Source: Olavius algarvensis Delta 4 endosymbiont
GTDB taxonomy: Bacteria > Desulfobacterota > Desulfobacteria > Desulfobacterales > CAJINA01
Assembly: GCA_905176665.1 (NCBI GenBank)
Contig: CAJINA010000165.1
Location: 62,001-126,000 of the forward strand
Length of the DNA: 64,000 bases
Reading direction: 5' to 3'
A program made the position numbers and the translations under genes. This document shows positions 1 to 8,538 of the stretch, one piece after another; within the stretch, counting starts at the first letter, position 1; each line of letters starts with the position of its first letter. The notes below the pieces were generated by a model. The model did no database searches, had not been told where the DNA came from, and saw only the letters and a list, made by a program, of their open reading frames with translations.

Positions 1-165
1 GCCGTACACCTTTTCTTCACCGGCAACCCATTTGGCAATGAGTTTGCTGGATTTGACCAGCAAGGCGGTGGCAGCGTCGGAAATATTGACCGGGACGCTG
101 TCCCTGGCAATGACCACAAGTTCTTCCAGGGTCATGCCGTCATATCCTAATAAAACGGTATCCAT
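1..165 (-). CDS. hutH: Histidine ammonia-lyase, N-terminal part (cut by window edge)
   Basis: Only the first 55 codons lie in the window; the gene continues beyond base 1. The translation starts MDTVLLGYDGMTLEELV and contains SSKLIAKWVAGEEKVYG, the N-terminal substrate-binding part typical of histidine ammonia-lyase, just before the conserved tunnel and MIO loop. The enzyme deaminates L-histidine to urocanate, the first step of the hut pathway. The ATG at 163-165 is preceded by a GGAGAG ribosome-binding site. It lies 16 bp downstream of hutC on the same strand, so the two are probably co-transcribed. Identity follows from the N-terminal similarity and the hut neighbours. Confidence 0.85.
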   Translation of the reverse strand, partial: MDTVLLGYDGMTLEELVVIARDSVPVNISDAATALLVKSSKLIAKWVAGEEKVYG

Positions 166-181
166 TCTATCTCTCCATTCT

Positions 182-946
182 TCAAGCGGTTACCCGGTGC
201 GTGGCGGAAGGCGGCGCAAAACGCCCCCCCAGGCGATAGCGTGAACCCGGAAAAATGAGGGTACTGCTGGTCGCCACAACATCCTGGGACCAGGTTTTCC
301 GATACAGCACCAGGCAGGGCTCGGAAGACCGCATGGCCAGCCTTTTTCTCACCTTGGGGGTCGGCTGGGTCGCTTCGATGATATGCTCGACTGCCGTAAT
401 AGGAGCCACACTAAGCAGATACTCGCTGGGCGTTATTGACGTAAAATCCTGGCTGAGATACTCTGGAGCCACAATCGGGTTTACAAATCGTTCCGCATAT
501 TGGATGGGCACCCCGCTTTCGCGGTGAATCAAAACTGAATGGTAGAGCGGTGAACCCGGGGGCACGCCCAGAATAGCCGCCAGGCTCTCCGTGGCCGGAA
601 GATCTTCGAGCGTAAGCACTTCGCTGCTATGCACGCCACCCCTGCTTTCGATCTCGCTTGCTATGCTTTTAATTTCCAAAAGAGCCGATTGCGGCTTTTG
701 ATGGGCTACAAAGGTGCCAACCCCTTGCAGCCGGACCAGCAGGCCCTCCAGGGTCAGCTCGCGCAAGGCGCGGTTGACTGTCATACGCGATACACCCAGG
801 GTACGCACCAGCGCATTTTCAGAGGGAATTTTGGTATCGGGCTTCCATTTGTTGGCGCTGATCTGTCCCTGAATATACTTCTTTACCTGCCGGTAGAGGG
901 GCAGGGGCGATGAGGAACTTACATTGGGTATCTTTTGCAGCTGCAT
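182..946 (-). CDS. hutC: Histidine utilization repressor, GntR/UTRA family
   Basis: A 254-residue transcriptional regulator. The N-terminal winged helix-turn-helix (about residues 15-80, with PSENALVRTLGVSRMTVNRA) is followed by a UTRA effector domain, ending RLGGRFAPPSATHRVTA; the C-terminal GSRYRLGGRF block is typical of HutC. HutC proteins repress hut genes and are released by urocanate. I chose the ATG at 946 (MQLQKIP) because GGAG lies just upstream; the longer reading frame to 1078 would run through the hutU promoter. It is divergent from hutU and probably autoregulated through the shared intergenic operator at 1026-1035. Confidence 0.9.
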   Translation of the reverse strand: MQLQKIPNVSSSSPLPLYRQVKKYIQGQISANKWKPDTKIPSENALVRTLGVSRMTVNRALRELTLEGLLVRLQGVGTFVAHQKPQSALLEIKSIASEIESRGGVHSSEVLTLEDLPATESLAAILGVPPGSPLYHSVLIHRESGVPIQYAERFVNPIVAPEYLSQDFTSITPSEYLLSVAPITAVEHIIEATQPTPKVRKRLAMRSSEPCLVLYRKTWSQDVVATSSTLIFPGSRYRLGGRFAPPSATHRVTA

Positions 947-1006
947 GGTGTCTCCGCTCTGTTGGTTGAACCTGTGCGGCCTTAGGGCCGGACGAACAGT
1001 CGCTGA

Positions 1007-1035
1007 TTGACAAATGCGGACGAGTTGTATATACA
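1007..1035 (+). promoter_or_regulatory. hutU promoter, sigma70-like
   Basis: TTGACA at 1007-1012 and TATACA at 1030-1035 are separated by 17 bp, a near-consensus sigma70 promoter pointing at hutU, whose ATG is about 97 bp downstream. On the other strand a TTGACA (1036-1041) with a weak CGCATT box could serve hutC. Confidence 0.7.
1026..1035. promoter_or_regulatory. HutC operator palindrome
   Basis: TGTATATACA is a perfect 10-bp palindrome, extended to TTGTATATACA on its left side. It matches the TGTATATACA-like operators known for HutC repressors in gammaproteobacteria. It fully covers the -10 box of the hutU promoter and falls in the spacer of the possible divergent hutC promoter, so a bound repressor would block both. 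Confidence 0.75.
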
Positions 1036-1131
1036 TGTCAATACAATTAAGCTCAGGTATTGTCAACTGGGATTCCATTCAACCATTTTAGAAATTTTAA
1101 ATCAACCTCCGGAAAAAACAGGAGCAAAGCA

Positions 1132-3168
1132 ATGGCTACCAACACCGACATCGCCGCTGCCATGAAAGTGAAATTGGAAAATATTTTCGAAACCTTACCC
1201 CCGGAAACCGATTTTCAAACCGGTATCCGGCGCGCCCCGGCCAGGAATTTTACCCTATCCAAATCGGAAACGAAGCTGGCCCTTAAAAACGCGCTGCGGT
1301 ATATCCCCGAAAAATGGCATGCCCGGCTAGCCCCGGAATTTCTGGATGAACTGCTGACCCGCGGCCGGATCTATGGCTACCGCTTCCGGCCGCCCGGAAA
1401 GCTACGCGGGCGCCCCATCGAACAGTATCAAGGCAATTGCATTGAGGGCCGAGCTTTTCAGGTCATGATCGACAACAATCTGGATTTCGATGTGGCCCTG
1501 TATCCTTACGAACTGGTGACCTACGGCGAAACCGGGCAGGTCTGCCAGAACTGGATGCAGTATTGCCTGATCAAACGCTACCTGGAAATCATCACCGCCG
1601 AGCAGACCCTGGTGGTTGCCTCCGGCCACCCGGTGGGCCTGTTTCATTCATCACCGCAGGCTCCCCGGGTCATCATCACCAATGCCCTCATGGTCGGCAT
1701 GTTCGATGATCAGGCCAACTGGCACCGCGCCATGGCCCTGGGTGTCGCCAATTACGGGCAGATGACCGCCGGCGGCTGGATGTATATCGGTCCCCAGGGA
1801 ATTGTGCATGGCACCTACTCCACCCTGTTGAATGCTGCCCGCGCCAAACTCGGCGTCCCGGCCCAAGCGGATATGGGCGGCATCCTCTTTGTCTCTTCGG
1901 GATTGGGCGGCATGAGCGGGGCCCAGGGTAAAGCCAGCGAGATAGCCAACGGGGTGGGCATCATTGCCGAAGTGGATCCGTCCCGAATACATACCCGACA
2001 CGAGCAGGGCTGGGTCAGTCAGGTGACCGCCGACCCGGCCGAGGCCTTTGCGCAGGCACAGGGTTTTCGCGACCAGAAAAAGGGCGCCGCCATAGCCTTT
2101 CAAGGCAACATCGTCGACCTGCTTGAATACGCAGTCGCCAACGAAATCCATATCGACCTGCTTTCGGACCAAACCTCCTGCCATGTTGTCTACGACGGCG
2201 GTTACTGCCCCCAGGGATTGACCTTCGAGGAACGCACCGACCTGCTGCGCAGCGATCATGCCCGGTTTATGCGCCTGGTGGACCGCTCTTTAAAACGCCA
2301 TTTTGAGCTCATACGCATCCTGACCGAAAAAGGCGTGTATTTCTTCGATTACGGGAACAGTTTTTTAAAAGCGGTGTTCGATGCCGGTGTAAAAGAGATC
2401 TGCAAAAATGGCCGGGACTCCCTGGAGGGCTTTATTTTCCCTTCATACGTGGAAGACATTATGGGCCCCGTGTTATTCGATTACGGCTACGGGCCTTTCC
2501 GCTGGGTTTGTCTCAGCGGCAAATCCGAGGACCTTGCCAAAACCGACCAGGCCGCCATGGCCTGCATAGATCCGGACCGCCGTTTCCAGGACCGTGACAA
2601 CTATGTCTGGATTCGGGATGCCGGTAAAAATAAAATGGTGGTGGGCACCCAGGCCCGTATCCTTTACCAGGACGCCCTGGGGCGCATGGCGATTGCCCTG
2701 AAATTCAACCAGATGGTCAGGGACGGCGACGTTGGCCCGGTGATGCTGGGCCGTGATCACCACGACACCGGCGGCACCGATTCCCCTTTCAGGGAAACAG
2801 CCAATATCAAGGACGGCAGTAATATCATGGCAGACATGGCCGTGCACTGCTTTGCCGGAAACGCTGCCCGCGGCATGAGCCTGGTTGCCCTGCACAATGG
2901 AGGCGGCGTCGGCATCGGCAAGGCCATCAATGGCGGTTTCGGCATGGTGCTCGACGGCAGCCGAAGGGTAGACGAAATCCTGAAACGGGCCTTTCCCTGG
3001 GATGTCATGGGTGGGGTGGCCCGGCGCGCCTGGGCCCGGAACGAGAACTCCATCGAGACCGTGATCTCGTACAACCAGAGCCGCCCGGACACGGATCACC
3101 TTACCCTGCCATTCATCCCGGATGATAGTCTGCTTGAAGAGGTCATTGCAGAAAAATTCGAATCTTGA
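1132..3168 (+). CDS. hutU: Urocanate hydratase (urocanase), long form
   Basis: A 678-residue protein that converts urocanate to 4-imidazolone-5-propionate using tightly bound NAD+. Motifs typical of urocanase are visible: RGRPIEQYQGNCIEGR, YGETGQVCQNW, SGHPVGLF, TAGGWMYIGPQGIVHGTY, SSGLGGMSGAQ (nucleotide loop), DLLSDQTSCH and ARDHHDTGG-like LGRDHHDTGGTDSPFRET near the C-terminus. The length is of the long form (about 670 residues) rather than the about 555-residue enterobacterial/pseudomonad form. I chose ATG 1132 (MATNTD) over 1060 because AGGAG precedes it and 1060 lies within the leader. First gene of the plus-strand hut unit under HutC control. Confidence 0.95.
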   Translation: MATNTDIAAAMKVKLENIFETLPPETDFQTGIRRAPARNFTLSKSETKLALKNALRYIPEKWHARLAPEFLDELLTRGRIYGYRFRPPGKLRGRPIEQYQGNCIEGRAFQVMIDNNLDFDVALYPYELVTYGETGQVCQNWMQYCLIKRYLEIITAEQTLVVASGHPVGLFHSSPQAPRVIITNALMVGMFDDQANWHRAMALGVANYGQMTAGGWMYIGPQGIVHGTYSTLLNAARAKLGVPAQADMGGILFVSSGLGGMSGAQGKASEIANGVGIIAEVDPSRIHTRHEQGWVSQVTADPAEAFAQAQGFRDQKKGAAIAFQGNIVDLLEYAVANEIHIDLLSDQTSCHVVYDGGYCPQGLTFEERTDLLRSDHARFMRLVDRSLKRHFELIRILTEKGVYFFDYGNSFLKAVFDAGVKEICKNGRDSLEGFIFPSYVEDIMGPVLFDYGYGPFRWVCLSGKSEDLAKTDQAAMACIDPDRRFQDRDNYVWIRDAGKNKMVVGTQARILYQDALGRMAIALKFNQMVRDGDVGPVMLGRDHHDTGGTDSPFRETANIKDGSNIMADMAVHCFAGNAARGMSLVALHNGGGVGIGKAINGGFGMVLDGSRRVDEILKRAFPWDVMGGVARRAWARNENSIETVISYNQSRPDTDHLTLPFIPDDSLLEEVIAEKFES

Positions 3169-3415
3169 CATCCGAAAATCGAAACAAATTCCAATGACCG
3201 ATATTCTAAATCCGAAACCAAGCCGACCATATCTTTCGAATTTGCATTTCGGACCAAAGATCCTATTATGCTTTTGTCATTATTGCATTCGGATGTATGA
3301 TTTGTTTCATGTTTCGATATTTGAATTTCGTACTTTCCAGTTTTCTCGAAGATTTGTAGAATGCTTCCAAGATTGAACCAGATATATACGGCCTAATTTA
3401 ACATAAAGGAAAAAC
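3169..3415. other. AT-rich spacer with degenerate inverted repeat between hutU and hutI
   Basis: This 247-bp spacer is much more AT-rich than the flanking genes. It contains repeated TCCGAAA/GAATTTCG-like words, and CCGAAAATCGAAACAAAT near 3172 is imperfectly complementary to ATTTGTTTCATGTTTCGATA near 3300. No plausible gene is seen; the short frame through it has no coding character. It may be a decayed repeat element; an mRNA hairpin between hutU and hutI is possible. Confidence 0.45.
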
Positions 3416-4705
3416 ATGCCGGGGAATCTCATCGTTGAAAATGCAACCGAACTGGTCACCTGTAGCGGGTTTGCCGCCAAATACGGTTCTCAGATGGCGA
3501 ATATCGGCATCATCCCGGACGGGGCCGTGGTAATTGAAAACGAACGTATAGGATATGTCGGGCCCACCAGTGGGCTGCCGGCCGATATCGATCGCACCGG
3601 TTTTGAGGTTATCGATGCGTCCGGCAAAGCCGTCCTGCCCGGCTTCGTGGATGCGCACACCCATTTTGTTTTCGGCGGCTACCGTCCGGAAGAGTTTGCC
3701 TGGCGCCTGCGCGGCGACACCTATATGGAGATCATGGCCCGTGGCGGGGGTATTCATAATACCGTCGCGGCCACCCGCAAGGCCGGCATTGAGGAATTGA
3801 CAGTCGCCGGCCGCAAACGGCTGGATACCATGCTTAGCTTCGGGATTACCACGGTTGAGGGCAAGAGCGGCTATGGCCTCGACCTGGATACCGAAGTCAA
3901 GCAACTCGAAGTCATGATCGATCTGGATGACCGGCACCCGGTCGATATCGCGACAACTTTTCTCGGGGCCCACGCCGTGCCCCCGAACTATAAAGACCAG
4001 GCAAAGCGGTATATCGACTTTATCATCGCCGACGTCCTGCCGGAAGTGACCAGCCGGAACCTGGCTGAATTCTGCGATGTTTTCTGCGAACAGGGTGTTT
4101 TTTCCATTGACCAGTCCCGCAGGATTTTGAAGGCTGCGGCAAGGTCGGGATTGAAGCTCAAGCTGCATGCGGATGAGATCGTCCCCCTGGGCGGAGCCGA
4201 ACTGGCCGCCGAACTGGGGGCTCTCTCGGCTGACCATCTCCTGCACGCCACGGATACCGGGATTGCCGCCATGGCCGGTGCCGGGGTGGTGGCGACCCTG
4301 CTGCCGGCAACAGCATTCTGCCTGAAGGAACCCTATGCCCGGGCTCGCGAAATGATCGCCCAAAACTGCGCGGTGGCCCTGGCTACCGACCTGAATCCGG
4401 GCAGCAGCTTTACATTATCAATCCCCATGCTGGCGGCCCTGGCAACCCTGCAGATGGGACTCAGCCCGGAAGAAACCATCACCGCACTTACCCTGAATGG
4501 GGCGGCCGCCCTGGATCGGGCCGACACCGTGGGTAGCCTGGACCCTGGGAAAAAGGGCGACCTCATCATCCTGGAATACCCTTCGTACCACTTCATCCCC
4601 TATCACACCGGGGTCAGTATAGTTGAAAAAACCATCAAGAACGGCACGCTGGTATTCGATAAAACCTGCAATGAGGTCCCCTATGGCGACGCATCCAAAT
4701 GCTGA
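3416..4705 (+). CDS. hutI: Imidazolonepropionase
   Basis: A 429-residue metal-dependent amidohydrolase that hydrolyses imidazolone-5-propionate to N-formimino-L-glutamate, third step of histidine breakdown. The metal site appears as DAHTHFVFGG (His81, His83); further family blocks are RGGGIHNTVAATR, TTVEGKSGYGLD, TFLGAHAVPP, LKLHADEI, SADHLLHA and ATDLNPGS. The ATG at 3416 has an AAGGA site 5 bp upstream. The gene follows hutU at 247 bp and its 3' end overlaps the start of the alpha/beta-hydrolase gene by 23 bp. The length is about 20 residues above the usual 405-410. No hutG or formiminotransferase gene is seen next to it. Confidence 0.95.
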   Translation: MPGNLIVENATELVTCSGFAAKYGSQMANIGIIPDGAVVIENERIGYVGPTSGLPADIDRTGFEVIDASGKAVLPGFVDAHTHFVFGGYRPEEFAWRLRGDTYMEIMARGGGIHNTVAATRKAGIEELTVAGRKRLDTMLSFGITTVEGKSGYGLDLDTEVKQLEVMIDLDDRHPVDIATTFLGAHAVPPNYKDQAKRYIDFIIADVLPEVTSRNLAEFCDVFCEQGVFSIDQSRRILKAAARSGLKLKLHADEIVPLGGAELAAELGALSADHLLHATDTGIAAMAGAGVVATLLPATAFCLKEPYARAREMIAQNCAVALATDLNPGSSFTLSIPMLAALATLQMGLSPEETITALTLNGAAALDRADTVGSLDPGKKGDLIILEYPSYHFIPYHTGVSIVEKTIKNGTLVFDKTCNEVPYGDASKC

Positions 4706-5507
4706 ATTTCCGTTGGAGCTTTTACGCGGATCCATAGCGGACGCGCAAACCGTCCCTCTGGTTTTTGTCCACGGTGCCTGGCACGGCGCCTGGTGCTGGG
4801 AGCCGTTTCTCGATTTCTTCAAACAACAGGGCTACCGCGGATATGCACCCAGCCTACGCGGACACGGCGCCAGCCCGAACAGTAAAAGTCTGAAAATTAC
4901 CCGGATAGACGATTACGTAGAGGATCTCCGCCAGACGGTTGCTCTCGTGCAATCCGAAACAGGACTGAACCCGGTTTTAATTGGCCACTCAATGGGCGGC
5001 CTGGTGGTTCAGAAATACTTGGAATCGGATCCGGATATTCCCCAAGCCTTTTTGCTGGCCCCTGTTCCGGTGCATGGCGCCTGGCAGGGCACTTTGCGGG
5101 TTTTCCGGCGCATGCCGCTGTCTCTGTTGTGGACCAATCTTTGCTGGAGCCCTTGGCCACTGGTCAGGACAACCCGACGCGTTAAACAACACTTCTTTGC
5201 GGACACAATCTCCACCGCTATACTGGAGACATATGCGGCCCGCATACAGGATGAATCCTATCTGGGGTTTCTGGACATGCTGCTGTTCAGGTTTGCGTCA
5301 CCCCAAAAGGTCCAGACGCCCGTAATCGTCATGGGGGCTGAAGAGGACAGGATCTTTGCACCGGCGGAAATTGAAAAGACGGCCCGCGCCTATGGCCGCA
5401 AAGCCATCATGTTTGGCGGTATGGCCCACGACATGATGCTGGAAGATGGCTGGAAAAAGGTCGCGGAGCAAATCCTGGAAGAATTACAGTTGGCCGCGAG
5501 CCACTAA
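4683..5507 (+). CDS. Alpha/beta-hydrolase fold protein
   Basis: A 274-residue hydrolase without signal peptide. The oxyanion-hole region reads FVHGAWHGAWCW, the nucleophile elbow is GHSMGG (Ser103), the acid is probably the Asp in GAEEDRIF and the His is in GGMAHDMMLE, so the triad is complete. I chose ATG 4683 (MATHPNAEF), preceded by GAGGT; this makes a 23-bp overlap with hutI and suggests translational coupling. The substrate is unknown. Its position makes a role linked to histidine or amide breakdown possible, but this is inference; GHSMGG hydrolases of this size are often esterases or lipases of the AB hydrolase-1 family. Confidence 0.8.
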   Translation: MATHPNAEFPLELLRGSIADAQTVPLVFVHGAWHGAWCWEPFLDFFKQQGYRGYAPSLRGHGASPNSKSLKITRIDDYVEDLRQTVALVQSETGLNPVLIGHSMGGLVVQKYLESDPDIPQAFLLAPVPVHGAWQGTLRVFRRMPLSLLWTNLCWSPWPLVRTTRRVKQHFFADTISTAILETYAARIQDESYLGFLDMLLFRFASPQKVQTPVIVMGAEEDRIFAPAEIEKTARAYGRKAIMFGGMAHDMMLEDGWKKVAEQILEELQLAASH

Positions 5508-6053
5508 AACCGGTTCGTGTTTACCTATATCCTGCCTGCCTCAATTTTCCGCTCAAAAACCGCCAGGGTATGAACATCATTTTTCTATTGACAAACCGCA
5601 TTGATGGGACCATTTTAGCGCAACTTTTCCAGCGGTAAAACCATTGGAAGCTGATTTGAACCTATGCGGCGATCTTCGGTCGATTGCCGGAAGGCCGCCA
5701 ATTTTAAAATGAAACTTATAATTGCCAAAATGGGGTTTCACTATGACCAGTCATACCGAAACCTCTGCGCCTATCACGACCTGCTGAATCAAAATCACGC
5801 TCTCTGCCACGAGCACAGTCCGCCCGGTTTGATATAGTTGCGACCATCGAAATCTTTTTTAGATAAGGAATTCGCCTGGCCGTAAAAGCAACGACCCGTT
5901 TCTTAACATTTCTGCCCAGATTATGGGCCAGCACAGCTATCACCAGTAAACCGTTCTTCAGTTTTGCTCGCCGGCAGCCCGGCTCAGTCGCTGCTCTATG
6001 TGGGCGTTGTAAAGATATGTATACATAAAAAACCTCAAAGGAGACTTTTTACG
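5508..6053. other. Long non-coding stretch before the CBS-domain gene; possible decayed insertion remnant
   Basis: No convincing gene in 546 bp. A 75-codon minus-strand frame (5716-5943) starts MIAVLAHNLGRN, a phrase that faintly recalls the C-terminal part of some transposases, but then loses resemblance to anything; I do not call it a gene. Composition is lower in GC than the neighbours. A TTGACA at 5587-5592 has only a poor -10 partner. An AAAGGAGA site close to 6040 belongs to the following gene. Confidence 0.35.
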
Positions 6054-6608
6054 ATGAAAACCAAAGCAATCAAGGACATCATGGTGCCGGTTTCGGATTA
6101 CGCCACCGTACGGGAAACAGCCGGCCTCAAAGAAGCGCTGGTAGCCCTGGAAAATGAAAAACGGAGCTACAAAGACGGCCCTTATCGGCACCGCTCCCTG
6201 GTGGTGATAGATACCAACCAGCATGTCGTCGGCCGGGTGAGCCAGATCGATATCATGCGGGCCCTGGAGCCCAATTATAAAAACCTCGGGGATACCCATA
6301 GAATGGGGGGGCTGGCCAGGATGACATCCGCTATGCTGGCCACCTTGCGTGAAGAGTTTCAATTATGGGAGCGACCGGTGGAAAGCCTGCCGGATGTGAT
6401 CGCCGGCCAGAAAGTCGCCGATGTCATGCAGGTCCCCTCTGAAGGACAATTTGTTTGGGAGACCGACACCATGAACATCGCCATGCACCGCATTGTCATG
6501 GGGCAACACCACAGCCTGCTGGTGACCCGGGACAAGGTGATTGTCGGCATCCTGCGCTCTACGGATGTCTTCAATGCGCTGTATGACATGCTGGAGTTGG
6601 CAGAATAG
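6054..6608 (+). CDS. CBS-domain protein
   Basis: A 184-residue soluble protein built from two CBS motifs: the first about residues 1-75 (IKDIMVPVSDYATV ... SLVVIDTNQHVVGRVSQIDIMRAL) and the second about 118-184 (VADVMQVPSEGQFVWETDTMNIAMH ... LLVTRDKVIVGILRSTDVFNAL). Such Bateman modules bind adenine nucleotides or SAM and sense energy state. No effector domain is attached. The ATG at 6054 has AAAGGAGAC upstream; the longer frame to 5964 has no ribosome-binding site. It stands alone, convergent with the AraC-type gene. The ligand and partner cannot be predicted from the sequence. Confidence 0.85.
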   Translation: MKTKAIKDIMVPVSDYATVRETAGLKEALVALENEKRSYKDGPYRHRSLVVIDTNQHVVGRVSQIDIMRALEPNYKNLGDTHRMGGLARMTSAMLATLREEFQLWERPVESLPDVIAGQKVADVMQVPSEGQFVWETDTMNIAMHRIVMGQHHSLLVTRDKVIVGILRSTDVFNALYDMLELAE

Positions 6609-6649
6609 AAGGCCCGGCTCGCTGGGCATCCAGCACCGCCATTGAACGC

Positions 6650-6677
6650 GACACACCAGGGCCAGCCCCTGGTGTGG
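6650..6677. terminator. Hairpin between convergent CBS and AraC-type genes
   Basis: CACACCAGGG and CCCCTGGTGTG form a strong stem with a very short loop between two convergent genes. It lacks a T-tract, so it may be a rho-independent-like stop only in part, or an mRNA 3'-end stabiliser. Confidence 0.4.
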
Positions 6678-6726
6678 GCGAACCATCTCATCCGAGGCAG
6701 TCGCACCCCTGTTCGGGAACGAAGTG

Positions 6727-7725
6727 TTAGCGGGCAGCCTCAAAGCCGGCAAACCGCTGCTGATATTCTTTGGGCCGCAAGCCGGTATACCGGATAAACA
6801 CCTTTCTGAAAAAAGAGATATCCTCATATCCCACTAGAATTGTAATTTCATTGAACGTCCGACTGCCTTCCTCCAGCAGGTGTTTGGCGGTTTCCACCCG
6901 CAATTGCTGCAAATAGCCCAGCGGCGTCACCCCCGTTGCCTGTTTGAAGCGGCGCTCCAGCGATCGTCGGCTCAGTCCGTGCTCTTCGGCTAGTTGGTCG
7001 TAGTCCATGGCCTGGGTGTGATGCTGTTCAATCCATTTCTGGATTTTCACAATCGCCGCATCAGCATGATCCCGAGAAAAGAGAAAACAGTCGTAGGGGG
7101 TTTGTATTTCACGTCCCAAATCCAGGATCATGGTCTTTGCGCATTGGACGGCGGTTTGCCGACCGCAGAATTTTTCCACCAGGTAGAGCGACAAATCCAG
7201 GCCGGCATTCACACCGGCCGAGCAATAGAGACGGCCCTGGTCCAGGAACATCTGATCCTGCATTAGTTGAACCTGGGGATATTTTTCCCGAAATAGGTCT
7301 GTAAACCCCCAGTGCAATGTCGCCGTCTTACCGTCCAAAAGGCCCGTCTCAGCCAATAAAAATACGCCGGTACAGATACTGGCCACATGGGCACCCTGTT
7401 CATAGTGGCCCCGGATCCAAGGCACCAATTCCGGATTCTTTTCCAGGATCCGTTCGATGTAGGTAGCGGAAGCAATGACTATCAGGTCGGTCTGATCAAT
7501 ATCCGCGATGCTGTTGTGGGGCTGGATAAGAACCCTGTTGGTCGCTTTGATCGGCCGCCCATCAGCGGAGGCGATGGAAACGTCGAAAAACGGTGTGGCC
7601 GGCGTATTACTGACCCTGTTCCAGAGCCGACCGGCCTGGTTCAGGATATCCATGGGGCCGATAATGGTGGTGGCCATTGAATTGTAAAGGCCTAAAATTG
7701 TAACCTTTTTAGGTGTTGTGTTCAT
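6727..7725 (-). CDS. AraC-family regulator with DJ-1/PfpI (GATase1-like) sensor domain
   Basis: A 332-residue regulator of the GlxA/FtrA-like group. Residues 1-200 form a DJ-1/PfpI-like domain (VTILGLYNSMATTIIGPMD, HNSIADIDQTDLIVIASA, VASICTGVFLLAETGLLDG, CSAGVNAGLDL), with the nucleophile-elbow cysteine present in SICTG. Residues 230-332 carry the two helix-turn-helix motifs (LAEEHGLSRRSLERRFKQATG; ILVGYEDISFFRKVFIRYTG). I chose ATG 7725 because AAGGGG is 6-7 bp upstream; an ATG 9 bp earlier overlaps this site. These proteins usually activate amine, amide or glycine-betaine catabolic genes. The target here is unknown; neither neighbour is an obvious one. Confidence 0.85.
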   Translation of the reverse strand: MNTTPKKVTILGLYNSMATTIIGPMDILNQAGRLWNRVSNTPATPFFDVSIASADGRPIKATNRVLIQPHNSIADIDQTDLIVIASATYIERILEKNPELVPWIRGHYEQGAHVASICTGVFLLAETGLLDGKTATLHWGFTDLFREKYPQVQLMQDQMFLDQGRLYCSAGVNAGLDLSLYLVEKFCGRQTAVQCAKTMILDLGREIQTPYDCFLFSRDHADAAIVKIQKWIEQHHTQAMDYDQLAEEHGLSRRSLERRFKQATGVTPLGYLQQLRVETAKHLLEEGSRTFNEITILVGYEDISFFRKVFIRYTGLRPKEYQQRFAGFEAAR

Positions 7726-8022
7726 TCGGTACATCCCCTTGGAGACAGACCGGTTGTGTGCGGGGCGAGAAACCGACCCCCAGAATCAAAACTGTCGTAA
7801 AAGGCTCCTTAAAAGTCGTTTATGCCACTTTTCATCTTTAAAGACAACTGCTATTGTGGGTCAAAAATCAATTGGCTGGAAATAGAGATCAAGACGTTTT
7901 CGTATGCCGGGCTCGATCCAGCATCTATCAACCGAACAATGCGAAAAATCCCTGTTAGCCCTATGCTTCACCAAGCGCCTGGGCCAAATCCGGAAAAACG
8001 CCGTGTGAAAAAGGAGGACACC
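7726..8022. other. Divergent intergenic region
   Basis: About 297 bp between the AraC-type gene and the DUF3795 gene. A plus-strand frame runs through the second half in phase with the DUF3795 gene, but it has no ribosome-binding site and no family similarity, so I leave it out. Regulatory sites are expected here; none is clear enough to call. Confidence 0.3.
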
Positions 8023-8478
8023 ATGATTAGTGAACAGATCAAAGCAGCCTTAGCGCCCTGCGGCCTGGACTGCGAAAAATGTTTTGCACACGTGGATGGC
8101 GATATCCGCCGCTACAGCCTGAAGCTATTGGAAAAACTGGGAAATTTTGAGGTCTACGCCAGGCGCTTTGAAACCCTGGTCGGCGACCCGATCTTTAAAA
8201 GGTACCCCGACTTCAAGGCCATGCTGGATTATTTCGCCCAGGAAAACTGCACGGGCTGCCGCAACGAACAGTGCAAACTTTTCAAAAATTGCGGCGTGCG
8301 TCCCTGCCAACAGGAAAAAGGTGTGGACTATTGCCACCAGTGCGACGATTTCCCCTGCGAGAAAACCAACTTCGACAAGCACCTGTATGACCGGTGGGTG
8401 GCGATGAATGAAAAAATTAAGAAAATCGGAATCGAGGCGTTCTATGAAAAATCGCGCGGCTATACCCGATACCCTTGA
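8023..8478 (+). CDS. DUF3795-type cysteine-rich protein
   Basis: A 151-residue protein with eleven or more cysteines arranged as CGLDCEKC near the N-terminus, CTGCRNEQC in the middle and CGVRPC ... YCHQCDDFPC near the C-terminus. This is the layout of the DUF3795 family, common in anaerobes and presumed to bind zinc or an iron-sulfur cluster; no biochemical function is established to my knowledge. I chose ATG 8023 because AAGGAGGACACC lies directly upstream; the longer frame to 7822 has none. A strong terminator follows, so it is a single-gene transcript. Confidence 0.75.
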   Translation: MISEQIKAALAPCGLDCEKCFAHVDGDIRRYSLKLLEKLGNFEVYARRFETLVGDPIFKRYPDFKAMLDYFAQENCTGCRNEQCKLFKNCGVRPCQQEKGVDYCHQCDDFPCEKTNFDKHLYDRWVAMNEKIKKIGIEAFYEKSRGYTRYP

Positions 8479-8486
8479 AACGGTTA

Positions 8487-8512
8487 AAGCCCGGCAGCAG
8501 CCGGGCTTCTTG
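8487..8512 (+). terminator. Rho-independent terminator after the DUF3795 gene
   Basis: AAGCCCGGC and GCCGGGCTT form a perfect 9-bp stem around an AGCA loop, followed by a short pyrimidine tract (CTTG). It lies 9 bp after the stop codon of the DUF3795 gene and could also serve the convergent LysR gene. Confidence 0.75.
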
Positions 8513-8538
8513 CATATATCTTCGTGGGAGACGCCTTT

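Noticed and set aside
5716-5943. 75-codon minus-strand frame beginning MIAVLAHNLGRN
   Set aside because: A faint likeness to transposase C-termini only in the first residues; no ribosome-binding site and no further similarity. Kept only as a possible remnant.
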